DNA of 64,000 nucleotides, taken from contig CAWBXD010000011.1 of the NCBI GenBank assembly GCA_963792705.1, positions 744,001 through 808,000 on the forward strand, read 5' to 3'. The DNA comes from JBBQVS01 sp963792705 (lineage in GTDB: Bacteria; Chloroflexota; Ktedonobacteria; Ktedonobacterales; Ktedonobacteraceae). The notes below the pieces were generated by a model. The model did not search any database. It saw nothing but the letters and a program-made list of their open reading frames with translations, and was not told the DNA's origin. Position 1 is the stretch's first letter; each line of letters starts with the position of its first letter. Made by a program: the position numbers and the translations under genes. Below are positions 44,856 through 58,744 of the stretch, in pieces.

Positions 44856-46020
44856 AATTGGCTAGAAGAGCGCGATAATTCCCAGGCAATGTACAGCCAT
44901 CGTAAATCTTAGCCAGGAGGTCTTCCTGCGTCGAGACGGTAACACCGAACCCGCAATTCATGGTCAAGGTCCGTGCCCCTATTGGTAGGTCCTGACGAAT
45001 GGCTTTGTCATTGCCATTCAGGTCGAGCACACCAATAGGCCACTTGAAGCCAACGGAGATGAAATCTTTCCCACTAAAGAAAAAGTGTGGAATACCATAG
45101 CGCATAGCCGTTTGTGCATTCGTGACCAGCGAAAGTGCGTGAACAATAGCAACTTGACGCGCATTGTTAGGATCAACGCCACAACCTCTAAAGCAACCCG
45201 TAGCCTCGACAACCCACAAATGCCTTCCTAGTTGTCCGCCATATAACGAGACGCCGAAGCGGTCCGCCCAGAACTGAAAGAGATAGTACAGGCTATTTGT
45301 AGCATCCGTTGGATAACCATTATGCCACGTATCAATTAATCCGATAGTCTGTGTGCGCCAGTTCCAATGACCACCGGGGTGTACGATTGTGTTCATAGCA
45401 GCTTGCATCTGGTCGAGATAGCTTACCTGCTGCCATAATGGATCAATATCAACCCCACCAACATGAGGATCGAGTGACCCCATAGTGGTAACAGTATGTG
45501 GATTTACCGCATGGACTGCACTCTGACAAAGATCGTAGAAGCGCGCAAATTTTGCGGGTGGGACATGTAAGAAAGAGACCGATGGATCATCGACCTTCAT
45601 TTGTTCATTACCACATTGCACTGCATCGGCACCGCCTTGTGCCGCATCATTTAACATTTGTGTATTAAAAAGATCTTTTGGCTGACATACGACTAACAAC
45701 ACTCGAATGCCATGATCGTGATAATTTTGGACAACGTGCTTGAGCGTATCACCTGTAAAATCGGTCCAACCACAGGTCGGGTATCCAATGCGACGCCAAG
45801 GAATATTAGAATAGGTTGTTCCCGGCGACCCTTCTATTCCCAGGATACTCCCAGGATTTTGAAGCAAAGGATACTGGATAAGTGGATTCACATCCTTTGT
45901 GGCTGCACTTGCTGATTGCGTCCCCAACACAAACAGCGTACTACACAAAAGAAAAAAAGCGAGGACGCGCCCAAAAAGAACTCTTTTTTGCACACCGTGC
46001 GTCTTGTTCATGCTCCTCAT
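44854..46020 (-). CDS. secreted glycoside-hydrolase-like (TIM-barrel) protein
   Basis: 388 residues with a signal peptide (about 10-38, ending TQSASAA). The start at 46020 has GAGG at good spacing; the ATG three codons later has no room for a ribosome site. The body shows a barrel pattern with a possible acid/base glutamate in QCGNEQMK (about 137) and a possible nucleophile glutamate in LWVVEATGC (about 272), as in clan GH-A enzymes. Cysteines are numerous, consistent with an exported protein. The family is not recognised with certainty, so substrate is open. Confidence 0.6.
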   Translation of the reverse strand: MRSMNKTHGVQKRVLFGRVLAFFLLCSTLFVLGTQSASAATKDVNPLIQYPLLQNPGSILGIEGSPGTTYSNIPWRRIGYPTCGWTDFTGDTLKHVVQNYHDHGIRVLLVVCQPKDLFNTQMLNDAAQGGADAVQCGNEQMKVDDPSVSFLHVPPAKFARFYDLCQSAVHAVNPHTVTTMGSLDPHVGGVDIDPLWQQVSYLDQMQAAMNTIVHPGGHWNWRTQTIGLIDTWHNGYPTDATNSLYYLFQFWADRFGVSLYGGQLGRHLWVVEATGCFRGCGVDPNNARQVAIVHALSLVTNAQTAMRYGIPHFFFSGKDFISVGFKWPIGVLDLNGNDKAIRQDLPIGARTLTMNCGFGVTVSTQEDLLAKIYDGCTLPGNYRALLAN

Positions 46021-46334
46021 GAATACCTCGTTGAGTAACTTTATTTTACTGCTCTACGGGGTATATCTTTTTGCAACTTCCAGGATTGCCTCAATCTTCA
46101 CCATGTATTCCCATAGCATATAGGAAATCATCCTAAAACATACATGAAAGCATGCCTATTGCTTACGAGCATAAATACATTTGAGAACATCGAGATAATG
46201 TGGCAGAACTACAAAAAGATGACCATAAAATCCCCTTTTCTACTATACCATGTTAAGCTCGAATATTCTATGGAATATTCAACGAAAAAAGAAGAATTTT
46301 ATGGTCGTTTTGTTACAGTATTGTTATGTATAGT
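46021..46334. promoter_or_regulatory. AT-rich promoter region with paired GAATATTC dyads
   Basis: The gene-free 314 nt upstream of the secreted glycosidase-like gene contains two perfect 8-bp palindromes, GAATATTC at 46261-46268 and 46273-46280, 12 bp apart. The region is otherwise AT-rich with no reading frame of note. The dyads could be an operator; no clear -35/-10 pair is assigned. Confidence 0.4.
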
Positions 46335-47522
46335 TTAACGCGACGAGAATGCTTGAATGCCTGTAATCTCACGTCCAACAATCAGAGACTGTATTGTGTC
46401 CGTTCCCTCATATGTGAAGACAGCTTCAATATCGGCGTGGTGGCGCGCAATATTATATTCCAACAGGATGCCGTTTCCACCAAGCATTTCACGAGCATCG
46501 GCGACAACTTCACGTGCTAGACGTGCATTGTTCATCTTTGCCAGCGATGCCATGGATGCGGTCATCTTGCCTTCCGTCTGAAGTTGCGCGAGACGCAGAC
46601 ACAGCAACTGCATCGTTGTCACATTCGCTAACATACTCGCAAGCTTGATCTGGATAGTCTGAAAGCTCGAAAGTGGCTTGCCGAACTGAATACGGCTCTG
46701 TGTGTAATCACGTGCAATCTCATAAGCTGCAACTGCGTGTCCAATAGCTTCCCACGCCACACCAGAACGGGTTGCGGTTAGCACACTGGATGTGTCCTTG
46801 AAGCTATACGATTTCGCTAAACGGTTCTCAGCAGGAACATGGACATCAGTCATTTTGATGTCCGCCTGCCACACGGCACGCTTGGCAACCTTTCCTGTCA
46901 TAACAGTTGCATCAAAGCCGGGAGTGCCCTTTTCGACGAGGAAGCCACCAACTTTGCCGTCATCGTCACGCGCCCAGATGATAACTACGTCAGCAAATGA
47001 CGCATTCCCAATCCAACGCTTAGAGCCATTCAGGATGTATTCGTCGCCCACACGACGCGCGGTGCTTTCCAATGCCACAGCATCAGAGCCATGATCTGGC
47101 TCGGTCAATCCAAAGGCACCAATCTTTTCCATACGTGCCATTGCTGGCAGCCAACGCTGCTTCTGCTCTTCAGAGCCAAGCATAGCGATGGAGGACATCG
47201 CCAGACCAGAGTGAACACCAAAGAAGGTACAAACACTAGCATCACCACGTGCCAGTTCCAGTGCGATCAGACCTGAAGCGGTATCACTCATACCAGGACA
47301 GCCATACCCCTTAATCGAACCACCAGCTATGTTCAAGGCGGCGAGCTTAGGAATTAGCTCGAATGGGAATTCCGCACGCTCCCAGTAATCGTTGATAATC
47401 GGAATGACCTCGTGATCACAGAAGTCGCGTACCTTGTCACGAATTCCACGCTCCTCCGCAGTGAGTAGCTCATCCATCAGATAAAAATCTACGCCTTGCG
47501 ACGACTTGATCTCAGTTGCCAT
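46335..47522 (-). CDS. acyl-CoA dehydrogenase, glutaryl-CoA-dehydrogenase-like
   Basis: 395 residues, full length for the family. FAD and substrate contacts are in GAFGLTEPDHGSDAVALEST and RWIGNASFADVVIIWAR. The C-terminal FTYEGTDTIQSLIVGREITG contains the catalytic glutamate position and is the version seen in glutaryl-CoA dehydrogenases, which dehydrogenate and decarboxylate glutaryl-CoA to crotonyl-CoA. No other lysine or tryptophan catabolism genes are beside it, so the substrate is a family-based guess. Monocistronic on the minus strand. Confidence 0.9.
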   Translation of the reverse strand: MATEIKSSQGVDFYLMDELLTAEERGIRDKVRDFCDHEVIPIINDYWERAEFPFELIPKLAALNIAGGSIKGYGCPGMSDTASGLIALELARGDASVCTFFGVHSGLAMSSIAMLGSEEQKQRWLPAMARMEKIGAFGLTEPDHGSDAVALESTARRVGDEYILNGSKRWIGNASFADVVIIWARDDDGKVGGFLVEKGTPGFDATVMTGKVAKRAVWQADIKMTDVHVPAENRLAKSYSFKDTSSVLTATRSGVAWEAIGHAVAAYEIARDYTQSRIQFGKPLSSFQTIQIKLASMLANVTTMQLLCLRLAQLQTEGKMTASMASLAKMNNARLAREVVADAREMLGGNGILLEYNIARHHADIEAVFTYEGTDTIQSLIVGREITGIQAFSSR

Positions 47523-47654
47523 GTTTTCTCATCCTTCCACCGCTCATAGCAGTGCTGTGTTACACAATAGGTATACATCTACTCTCTTTGTAGTTATGTA
47601 CATATCATTATCTGTAATATTTTACCGCTATCTCTCCACACGATGCAAGAGAAA

Positions 47655-47683
47655 AGCAGGAAGACCGCGAGGGTCTTCCTGCT
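47655..47683 (-). terminator. 12-bp hairpin after the DUF2630 gene
   Basis: AGCAGGAAGACC (47655-47666) pairs with GGTCTTCCTGCT (47672-47683) around a 5-nt loop. Nearly the same sequence as the hairpin at 26402-26434, so both may be copies of one terminator element. Confidence 0.7.
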
Positions 47684-47689
47684 CGCTGT

Positions 47690-47935
47690 TTATTGTTGAA
47701 AGTGTTCGACGATTGCTTCGTCGCGTGCCTTTGCCTCATCGGGATTGAGACCTGCCGAGCGACGTGCGCGTCGTTGACGCAGTAAATCCCAACATTGATC
47801 AAGACTTACTTCAAGAGCCTTCATTCGTGCATGTTCATCACTATTCAGTCCGCCTTCTTCCTCGCCACGTTGTGTCAAATGATGCTCCTCATTAACGAGC
47901 GTTTCTATGCGCTGCAACAATTCGGTATCATCCAT
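47690..47935 (-). CDS. DUF2630 family small protein
   Basis: 81 residues, highly charged and helical. The pattern MDDTELLQRIETLVNEEHHL, a mid LNSDEHARMKALEVSLDQCW and LLRQRRARRSAGLNPDEA matches the DUF2630 family throughout its usual length. The family is widespread in actinobacteria and Chloroflexota and its function is not known. No partner gene; it stands between the acyl-CoA dehydrogenase and the response regulator, ending at a small hairpin. Confidence 0.9.
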   Translation of the reverse strand: MDDTELLQRIETLVNEEHHLTQRGEEEGGLNSDEHARMKALEVSLDQCWDLLRQRRARRSAGLNPDEAKARDEAIVEHFQQ

Positions 47936-48167
47936 ACGTTTTTCTCCTCATTCTCTCTCTATTTATTTTATTTGTTCCGGGTAAGTACACAAAGCTACAC
48001 GCGCACTCATTTTATCACGCCCACTATAGAAGCAACTATGACCTTTGGTACTAATATGACAGCAAACGGAAGGAAAGTGAACCGTTCTTTCTTATAAAGC
48101 GTAGAGTGCTGTGGAAGTATCATTGCATACCTCCACAGTGATGTGATTAAGAGAAGGTATTTATTAT

Positions 48168-48632
48168 ATGACTAACACACAAGAGAAAATATTTTCATAT
48201 ACATCTACTATTCATAAAACTATTCTGGTCGTGGATGATAGTGCATCTATCAGACACATGCTAGAAAAGATGATGCATATAGAGACGCCATATCAACCCA
48301 TCTTCGCCGCTACCTGTGCAGAGGCACTGGAGATCGCGGACATCATTAAACCTCATCTTTTTCTTTTTGACTATCAATTGCCAGATATGACTGGTCTAGA
48401 ACTGTATGATAAGCTTCATACAAGGAAAGCCTTTAAAAGTATTCCCGTTATTATTATGAGTAGTGAACTACCAAGGCAAGAGATTGAGAAACGCAACATA
48501 CTTGGTGTAGAGAAGCCTTTTCACCTTAATGTGCTTTTCCGCATGATCGAGGGCGTGGTGCAGAGCACACAAATCGAACCTACGAGTAACCGCAGTGCTA
48601 GTACTACTGCTATCCTTTCACTTGCCTTGTAA
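48168..48632 (+). CDS. single-domain response regulator
   Basis: 154 residues: one receiver domain and no output domain. The acidic pair is in VVDDSASIRHML, the phospho-acceptor aspartate in FLFDYQLPDMTGLELY, the switch Ser in PVIIMSSEL and the lysine in GVEKPFHL. A short tail (SNRSASTTAIL) follows. CheY-like proteins of this kind pass phosphate or bind a partner. No histidine kinase is adjacent. The glycosidase gene follows by 26 nt, so they may share a transcript. Confidence 0.92.
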   Translation: MTNTQEKIFSYTSTIHKTILVVDDSASIRHMLEKMMHIETPYQPIFAATCAEALEIADIIKPHLFLFDYQLPDMTGLELYDKLHTRKAFKSIPVIIMSSELPRQEIEKRNILGVEKPFHLNVLFRMIEGVVQSTQIEPTSNRSASTTAILSLAL

Positions 48633-48658
48633 TATTTTTCATTAAGAGGAAACACCGT

Positions 48659-51310
48659 ATGACAGCAGAAGATGAGAGGCTCAAGCAGTCTCAAGATCGC
48701 AGTATTTATTGGAAACGCTGGGGACCGTATGTGAGCGAACGCGCATGGGGTACGGTACGCGAGGACTATAGCCCCGATGGGGCAGCGTGGGGCTATCTCC
48801 CACACGATCAAGCGCGCTCAAAGGCATTTCGCTGGGGAGAGGATGGATTAGCTGGCGTCTGTGATCGACATCAACAGATTTGTCTTGCTATTGCGTTATG
48901 GAATGGGCACGACCCGATTTTGAAAGAGCGTCTATTTGGGTTAAGTGGGCCACAGGGCAATCATGGCGAGGATGTGAAGGAATATTACTATTATCTGGAT
49001 AACACACCCACACATACCTATATGAAATATCTTTATAAATATCCACAAGTAGCCTATCCATATGAAAACCTTGTAGAAGAAAACGCACGACGTGGACGCA
49101 CACAACCAGAATACGAATTGATTGATACAGGTGTCTTTGACGAGAACCGCTATTTCGACGTATTTGTTGAGTATGCAAAAGCTGGCCCCGAAGATATTTT
49201 GATGCGTATCACCGTTACTAATCGAGGTCCCGACACGGCTGACCTCGACCTGTTACCAACACTCTGGTTTCGTAACACCTGGTCATGGCAGGAGAACACG
49301 CCACATCCTGTGCTCAGCAGTTACTCCCATATAGCATTTCCGACACTTCCCATCGTGAAAGTTGTCAATGACTACTATGGAACGCGCTGGCTGTATGCTG
49401 ATGATTCCCCGACGTTGCTCTTTACAGAAAATGAGACAAACACTGAGCGTCTCTACAACACGCCGAACACAAGTCCCTACGTAAAGGATAGCTTCAACGA
49501 CTATATTGTGCATGGGAAACAGGAGACAGTGAATCCTGCACAGACTGGCACAAAGGTGGCAGCACACTACCATTTCTCACTTGCGTCGGGCGAAACGAAA
49601 ACGGCGCAGTTACGTTTTAGCGCGAGTGGACCCGACAGCTCAGCTCCTTTCGATAAAACATTTTCGGACCTCTTCGCGCAACGTCTCCAAGAGGCCAATG
49701 ACTTTTATGCGGAGGTGCTAGCACCAAATCAATCAGAAGATGCTCTTCGTGTGCAACGCCAAGCATACGCGGGTATGCTGTGGAGCAAACAATACTACTA
49801 TTATGATATCAAAGCATGGTTACACGGCGACCCAGCAGAGCCACCACCACCACCACAACGCCTACATGGACGTAACCATGATTGGACGCATCTTTTTAAT
49901 GAAGACATAATTTCTATGCCTGATAAGTGGGAATATCCGTGGTACGCGGCGTGGGACCTCTCATTTCATTGCGTTGCGTTCGCGTTGATTGATCCTGATT
50001 TTGCCAAAGAGCAGTTAATTCTGCTGCTACGCGAATGGTATATGCATCCTAACGGACAAATTCCTGCATATGAATGGGCTTTCGGCGATGTGAATCCCCC
50101 TGTTCATGCATGGTCTGCGTACCAAGTCTATAAGATGGAGAAAGACCGAACAGGCACAGGTGATCGTGAGTTTTTGGAGCGTATCTTCCAAAAACTCCTG
50201 CTCAATTTCACCTGGTGGGTAAACCGCAAGGACTACGAGGGTCAAAACGTTTTTCAGGGTGGCTTCCTGGGCTTAGATAATATTGGTGTGTTTGACCGCA
50301 ACCTCAAGCTTCCCGATGGCAATTTTCTTGAGCAGTCAGATGGAACAAGTTGGATGGGCATGTACTGCTTAAACATGCTAACCATAGCTTTGGAATTAGC
50401 ACAAGACAATCTTGATTATGGAGATATCGCTAGCAAGTTCTTCGAGCACTTCGTGTACATTGCCCACGCTATGAATGATATGGGAAATGATGGTCTCGAA
50501 TTGTGGGACGAGCAAGACGGCTTTTACTATGACGTACTCCATCGTGGGGATGGCACACACATTCCCCTACAGGTGCGTTCTATGGTAGGGTTAATTCCGC
50601 TCTTCGCGATCTCTATCCTGGACTCAGAACTCATCGACCGTTTACCTAGCTTCAAGCGACGTATGGAATGGTTCATAAATAACTGGGAGCAAACCGGCAA
50701 TCATATCGAAACTACACAGGAATCGGGACAGGGTGCGAACCTATTGCTTGCCATTGTTAACCGTCAAAAACTCGGACGCATCTTATCCACAATGCTCGAT
50801 GAGTCCGAGTTCCTTTCAGAGTATGGTCTGCGCGCCCTTTCGCGTTATCACAAGGACCATCCCTATACGCTAGAGTTGGGTGGGACAACCTATAGCGTAG
50901 ATTATGAGCCTGCCGAGTCAACAACAGGACTTTTTGGTGGCAACTCAAACTGGCGTGGTCCTATCTGGTTTCCCTTAAACTACCTGATTATCCATGCATT
51001 ACAAACATTCTATAGCTTCTATGGAGATAGCTTCACGATAGAGCTTCCAACAGGTTCCGGTAAGCAGGTGACGCTGAAACAGGTCTCGCTAGAACTTTCG
51101 CAACGACTTGCACACATCTTTCTACGTGACGATCAGGGACGTAGGGCAGTACATGGGGGGATTGAAAAGTTCCAGCAAGACCCATACTGGCGCGACCTTC
51201 TCCTGTTTTATGAATATTTTCATGGCGATAATGGTGCAGGCATTGGGGCCAATCATCAGACCGGCTGGACAGGACTCATCGCATCTCTCCTACAAGAGAG
51301 CAGACAGTAA
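48659..51310 (+). CDS. GH63-type glycoside hydrolase (MGH1/glucosidase-like)
   Basis: 883 residues, cytoplasmic (no signal peptide). The N-terminal beta domain begins RWGPYVSERAWGTVREDY and includes FRWGEDGLAGVCDRHQQIC. The C-terminal (alpha/alpha)6 barrel has the likely general acid in YPWYAAWDLSFHC, YEWAFGDVNPPVHAW, and the base region near GGNSNWRGPIWFPLNYL. This matches the GH63 family group that includes mannosylglycerate hydrolase-like and processing glucosidases. It probably releases glucose or mannose from a short sugar conjugate. GAGGA lies upstream of the ATG, 26 nt after the response regulator. Closed by a hairpin. Confidence 0.88.
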   Translation: MTAEDERLKQSQDRSIYWKRWGPYVSERAWGTVREDYSPDGAAWGYLPHDQARSKAFRWGEDGLAGVCDRHQQICLAIALWNGHDPILKERLFGLSGPQGNHGEDVKEYYYYLDNTPTHTYMKYLYKYPQVAYPYENLVEENARRGRTQPEYELIDTGVFDENRYFDVFVEYAKAGPEDILMRITVTNRGPDTADLDLLPTLWFRNTWSWQENTPHPVLSSYSHIAFPTLPIVKVVNDYYGTRWLYADDSPTLLFTENETNTERLYNTPNTSPYVKDSFNDYIVHGKQETVNPAQTGTKVAAHYHFSLASGETKTAQLRFSASGPDSSAPFDKTFSDLFAQRLQEANDFYAEVLAPNQSEDALRVQRQAYAGMLWSKQYYYYDIKAWLHGDPAEPPPPPQRLHGRNHDWTHLFNEDIISMPDKWEYPWYAAWDLSFHCVAFALIDPDFAKEQLILLLREWYMHPNGQIPAYEWAFGDVNPPVHAWSAYQVYKMEKDRTGTGDREFLERIFQKLLLNFTWWVNRKDYEGQNVFQGGFLGLDNIGVFDRNLKLPDGNFLEQSDGTSWMGMYCLNMLTIALELAQDNLDYGDIASKFFEHFVYIAHAMNDMGNDGLELWDEQDGFYYDVLHRGDGTHIPLQVRSMVGLIPLFAISILDSELIDRLPSFKRRMEWFINNWEQTGNHIETTQESGQGANLLLAIVNRQKLGRILSTMLDESEFLSEYGLRALSRYHKDHPYTLELGGTTYSVDYEPAESTTGLFGGNSNWRGPIWFPLNYLIIHALQTFYSFYGDSFTIELPTGSGKQVTLKQVSLELSQRLAHIFLRDDQGRRAVHGGIEKFQQDPYWRDLLLFYEYFHGDNGAGIGANHQTGWTGLIASLLQESRQ

Positions 51311-51320
51311 TCCATAGAAT

Positions 51321-51380
51321 GACATAATTCAGTATGCGCTCACCGCGATTAATCATAGTGAGCGCGTGCTGAATTATGTC
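51321..51380 (+). terminator. hairpin after the GH63 gene
   Basis: GACATAATTCAGTATGCGCT pairs with AGCGCGTGCTGAATTATGTC with two G-T steps and a 20-nt loop, followed by TATTTAAAA. It separates the GH63 gene from the rRNA promoter. Confidence 0.75.
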
Positions 51381-51407
51381 TATTTAAAAATCTTGTTACA
51401 AAAACAC

Positions 51408-51436
51408 TTGACATCGTTTCACAAGTGAGGTATATT
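51408..51436 (+). promoter_or_regulatory. rRNA operon promoter P1
   Basis: TTGACA, 17 bp, TATATT: close to the sigma-70 consensus, about 600 nt upstream of the 16S gene. Confidence 0.75.
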
Positions 51437-51679
51437 ATCCAAGCCGCTAAAAAAGACAATCACACGGTTATGTAAAAATGAATGTGCGCTCCTGTCTTTC
51501 AAGCAATTGCCACGCTAATGTGGCTCCTCAAAGGAACACTTCTTCCAAGAGCAAAATGCTATAGTACGGTTTCTTGTGGCCTTTCGGCTGTAAGTTTTTG
51601 TACGGTACTGTGTTGTGCTCGCTGAAAAGCAAGGAAGCAGCGACTTTTGAGCGTCAAGAAAAATTCGAGAGAAAAAGGC

Positions 51680-51708
51680 TTGACAAACCACTAGCGATAT
51701 GCGATACT
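51680..51708 (+). promoter_or_regulatory. rRNA operon promoter P2
   Basis: TTGACA (51680-51685), 17 bp, GATACT (51703-51708), about 300 nt upstream of the 16S gene. Together with P1 it gives the tandem-promoter arrangement common for rRNA operons. Confidence 0.65.
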
Positions 51709-51765
51709 ACATCTACAGTCAAGCAACGAGCAAAACGCCCGTAAGACTTGAACAATACGTACCTT

Positions 51766-51788
51766 GACAATTGAAGAGTGGAAAGCAG
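51766..51788 (+). other. 5' half of the 16S processing stem; leader
   Basis: GACAATTGAAGAGTGGAAAG followed by CAG can pair with CTGGTTTCCACTCTTTAGTT followed by GTT at 53629-53651, downstream of 16S, with few mismatches. This is the double-stranded RNA stem expected for RNase III release of pre-16S. Between it and the 16S start there is a further 12-bp hairpin (51867-51895) and a small one at 51984-52000 (CCGTTCTTCGGGACGG). Confidence 0.7.
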
Positions 51789-52011
51789 AACAGAACAAAC
51801 AGGTAAGTGAACAAGCAGACAAGAGAACAAACAAGAATGCGTTCACACAGTTTCTGTCAATGAATTTCATACGTATCATACCCTGATACGCATGAGAACA
51901 ATGAGTTTCCGCGAACAGCCAAATGCAACAGTAACAACGACAGCAGTTTGGCCTGGATTGCAACTCAACACATATGCACATTTCCGTTCTTCGGGACGGT
52001 TCTATACATCA

Positions 52012-56857
<4,846 letters not shown>

Positions 56858-56996
56858 TCTAAATTATTCTCTTCACGGTGATATGCATGTCGCGTTTCCT
56901 CTGCTTTACACTTTTGCAGTTTTATGCAATCTGGTATAGTCAAGTGGTAGCTGAGGCGTTCGACAAAATTGAGGTAAAGAACATGATACGGGTGTG

Positions 56997-57037
56997 AAAA
57001 CCCCTCTTCTATTAGAAATAATGGAAGAGGGGTTTTT
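56997..57037 (+). terminator. rRNA operon intrinsic terminator
   Basis: CCCCTCTTC (57001-57009) pairs with GAAGAGGGG (57024-57032), flanked by AAAA and followed by TTTTT. A classic intrinsic terminator about 140 nt after 23S. Confidence 0.88.
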
Positions 57038-57193
57038 GTATTTGTTACAAGATTGTGAAACGAAAATCCATAAAAACTACGTGTTTTTACATGTTCGTTA
57101 CTCACAATAGTATTGCATAAAGATGCTATCGCGCATTATTATTACCTATTTCCTCCCATAGTAACTATTTGGTGATGCATATCGTCTAATACC

Positions 57194-57223
57194 TTGACAA
57201 ACGATAAACATTGTGTGTACATT
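57194..57223 (+). promoter_or_regulatory. candidate promoter
   Basis: TTGACA, 18 bp, TACATT, about 220 nt ahead of the excisionase-type gene. A weak -10, so tentative. Confidence 0.35.
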
Positions 57224-57443
57224 ATACATATCCACTTATTCTTATCTAAAGGAATACGCACGGAAACAATGCATGACGCAGAAACAGACGTAATAGAGCA
57301 TTGTTACTTTTATGTATGTACTTTGTGCATGGCATTTGATATCATGATGTAAGGTCAGTTGCAGGTAATATTCCTTGCACACTGATTCAACACAAATGGG
57401 ATGTATTCCCATTATCTACGTTATGCTTATAGGAGGTATGCTC

Positions 57444-57701
57444 GTGGCTCGTCGCAACACTATGGAAGCCCTCTCTAATGAGGCTAGCACTGCTGATGTA
57501 CAAATAGTTCAGAATGATGAACTATTAACCGTACATGAGGTCGCACGTCGTCTACGTGTGGATGACACAACAGTACGTCGTTGGATAAATAATGGTATTC
57601 TTGAGGCGATTACTCTTCCACACAGTGGCAAACGTCGTGGATATCGTGTAAAGCAGTCAACACTTACTGAACTGCTGAAAGCCCCTGCTCTTCCAGCCTA
57701 G
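57444..57701 (+). CDS. excisionase-type (MerR-like) DNA-binding protein
   Basis: 85 residues from the GTG at 57444, seven bases after AGGAGG; the ATG two codons earlier is too close to that site. The winged helix-turn-helix reads LLTVHEVARRLRVDDTTVRR and WINNGILEAITLPHSGKRRG (about 29-68), the pattern of the excisionase/BldC-like HTH_17 group. No ligand domain. No recombinase or phage gene is nearby, so it is more likely a stand-alone DNA-binding regulator than a true excisionase. A terminator follows. Confidence 0.82.
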   Translation: MARRNTMEALSNEASTADVQIVQNDELLTVHEVARRLRVDDTTVRRWINNGILEAITLPHSGKRRGYRVKQSTLTELLKAPALPA

Positions 57702-57755
57702 AATGATTAATAAACTATGAGTTTGAACCATCCCTAATTTTTACGTATCTTGTAT

Positions 57756-57794
57756 GCTCTTTATAACAATACATGTTGTTATAAAGAGCGTTTT
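57756..57794 (+). terminator. intrinsic terminator
   Basis: GCTCTTTATAACAA (57756-57769) pairs with TTGTTATAAAGAGC (57776-57789), then GTTTTT. Confidence 0.88.
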
Positions 57795-57865
57795 TGCTGT
57801 TCATCTATAGACTTTATGCACTAAAGTCTTGCTTTATAGCAATGTTCATGGTTAAATGCTTCAAT

Positions 57866-58744
57866 ATGACAGAGGAATTTTCAAAACACCACTACAACTA
57901 TCGAGCGTTTGAGGAACTCATCGCTGAAGAGGACGCGACCACGGATGTTGCCAGGGCCGCTCTTTTAATTGCGACCATTGAGCACCCCGCTCTTGATATA
58001 GAACACTATATAGCAAAACTTGATCAGCTTGCAGATCGAGTACGTACACTATTGAGTCTTTCACTACCTAGTCCTCTTCCAGAGAACATGGCCCCTTTGA
58101 CCATTCTCGATGCAATGAACAAAATACTCTTTGAGGAAGATGGCTTTCGAGGCAATGAGAGGGATTATAATAATCCCGATAATAGTTTCCTTAATAAGGT
58201 ACTAGAAAAGCGCGTTGGTATTCCTATCTCGCTTTCATTACTTTACATAGAGGTGGGCAAGCGCGTTGGGTTGCCACTTGAAGGTATAGGTTTGCCCTTC
58301 CATTTTGTGGTACGTTGTGTACTTCCCACAGAAATTCTCTATATTGATCCGTTTGAAGGCGGCCTCTTACTGAGCGAACAAGATTGTCGGGAACGTATTC
58401 GTCGCATGTCACATGGGAAAATGACGCGTCTTCCACATCACTTATTTGAGCCAGTCACACCGAGGCAGTTCTTAGTACGTATGTTAGGCAATCTCAAGAA
58501 TATTTATTTACACAAAGAAGACTATACAAAATCCTTGCTTGTTGCAGATCATATCCTCCTGCTCATGCCCGATGCCGCACGAGAGTTGCGAGATCGCGGC
58601 ACCATTCACCTTCAACTCAAGCACTATGCACAGGCTCTCTACGATCTCAAAGCCTATCTAAAGCTTGAACCACAAGCCAGTGATAGACATGAAATCCAAA
58701 ACCACATTAAGACTATACAGCAGACTATCGCTATGATGAATTAA
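57866..58744 (+). CDS. SirB1-family protein with transglutaminase-like and TPR segments
   Basis: 292 residues from the ATG at 57866. In-frame ATGs up to 24 codons earlier are possible and none has a good ribosome site. The N-terminal two-thirds matches the SirB1 family: TILDAMNKILFEEDGFRGNE, DNSFLNKVLEKRVGIPISLS, LPLEGIGLPFHFVVRC and YIDPFEGGLLL. The catalytic cysteine expected in true transglutaminases is not conserved (Ser in GIPISLS), as usual in this family. The last 90 residues form TPR-like helices. Function unknown. Its 3' end overlaps the end of the convergent HEAT pseudogene. Confidence 0.88.
   Translation: MTEEFSKHHYNYRAFEELIAEEDATTDVARAALLIATIEHPALDIEHYIAKLDQLADRVRTLLSLSLPSPLPENMAPLTILDAMNKILFEEDGFRGNERDYNNPDNSFLNKVLEKRVGIPISLSLLYIEVGKRVGLPLEGIGLPFHFVVRCVLPTEILYIDPFEGGLLLSEQDCRERIRRMSHGKMTRLPHHLFEPVTPRQFLVRMLGNLKNIYLHKEDYTKSLLVADHILLLMPDAARELRDRGTIHLQLKHYAQALYDLKAYLKLEPQASDRHEIQNHIKTIQQTIAMMN

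Larger units (their letters stand above)
56858..57443 (+). other. region after 23S: no 5S gene, terminator, then upstream region of a small HTH gene
   Basis: I find no 5S rRNA sequence in this gap or in the next kilobase. A terminator lies at 56997-57037. The remainder is AT-rich, with one promoter-like pair (57194-57223) ahead of the HTH gene. Confidence 0.6.

Noticed and set aside
57444..57701. Prophage or integrative element marked by the excisionase-like gene
   Set aside because: No integrase, attachment-site repeat or phage gene lies nearby; this HTH type is common in chromosomal regulators.
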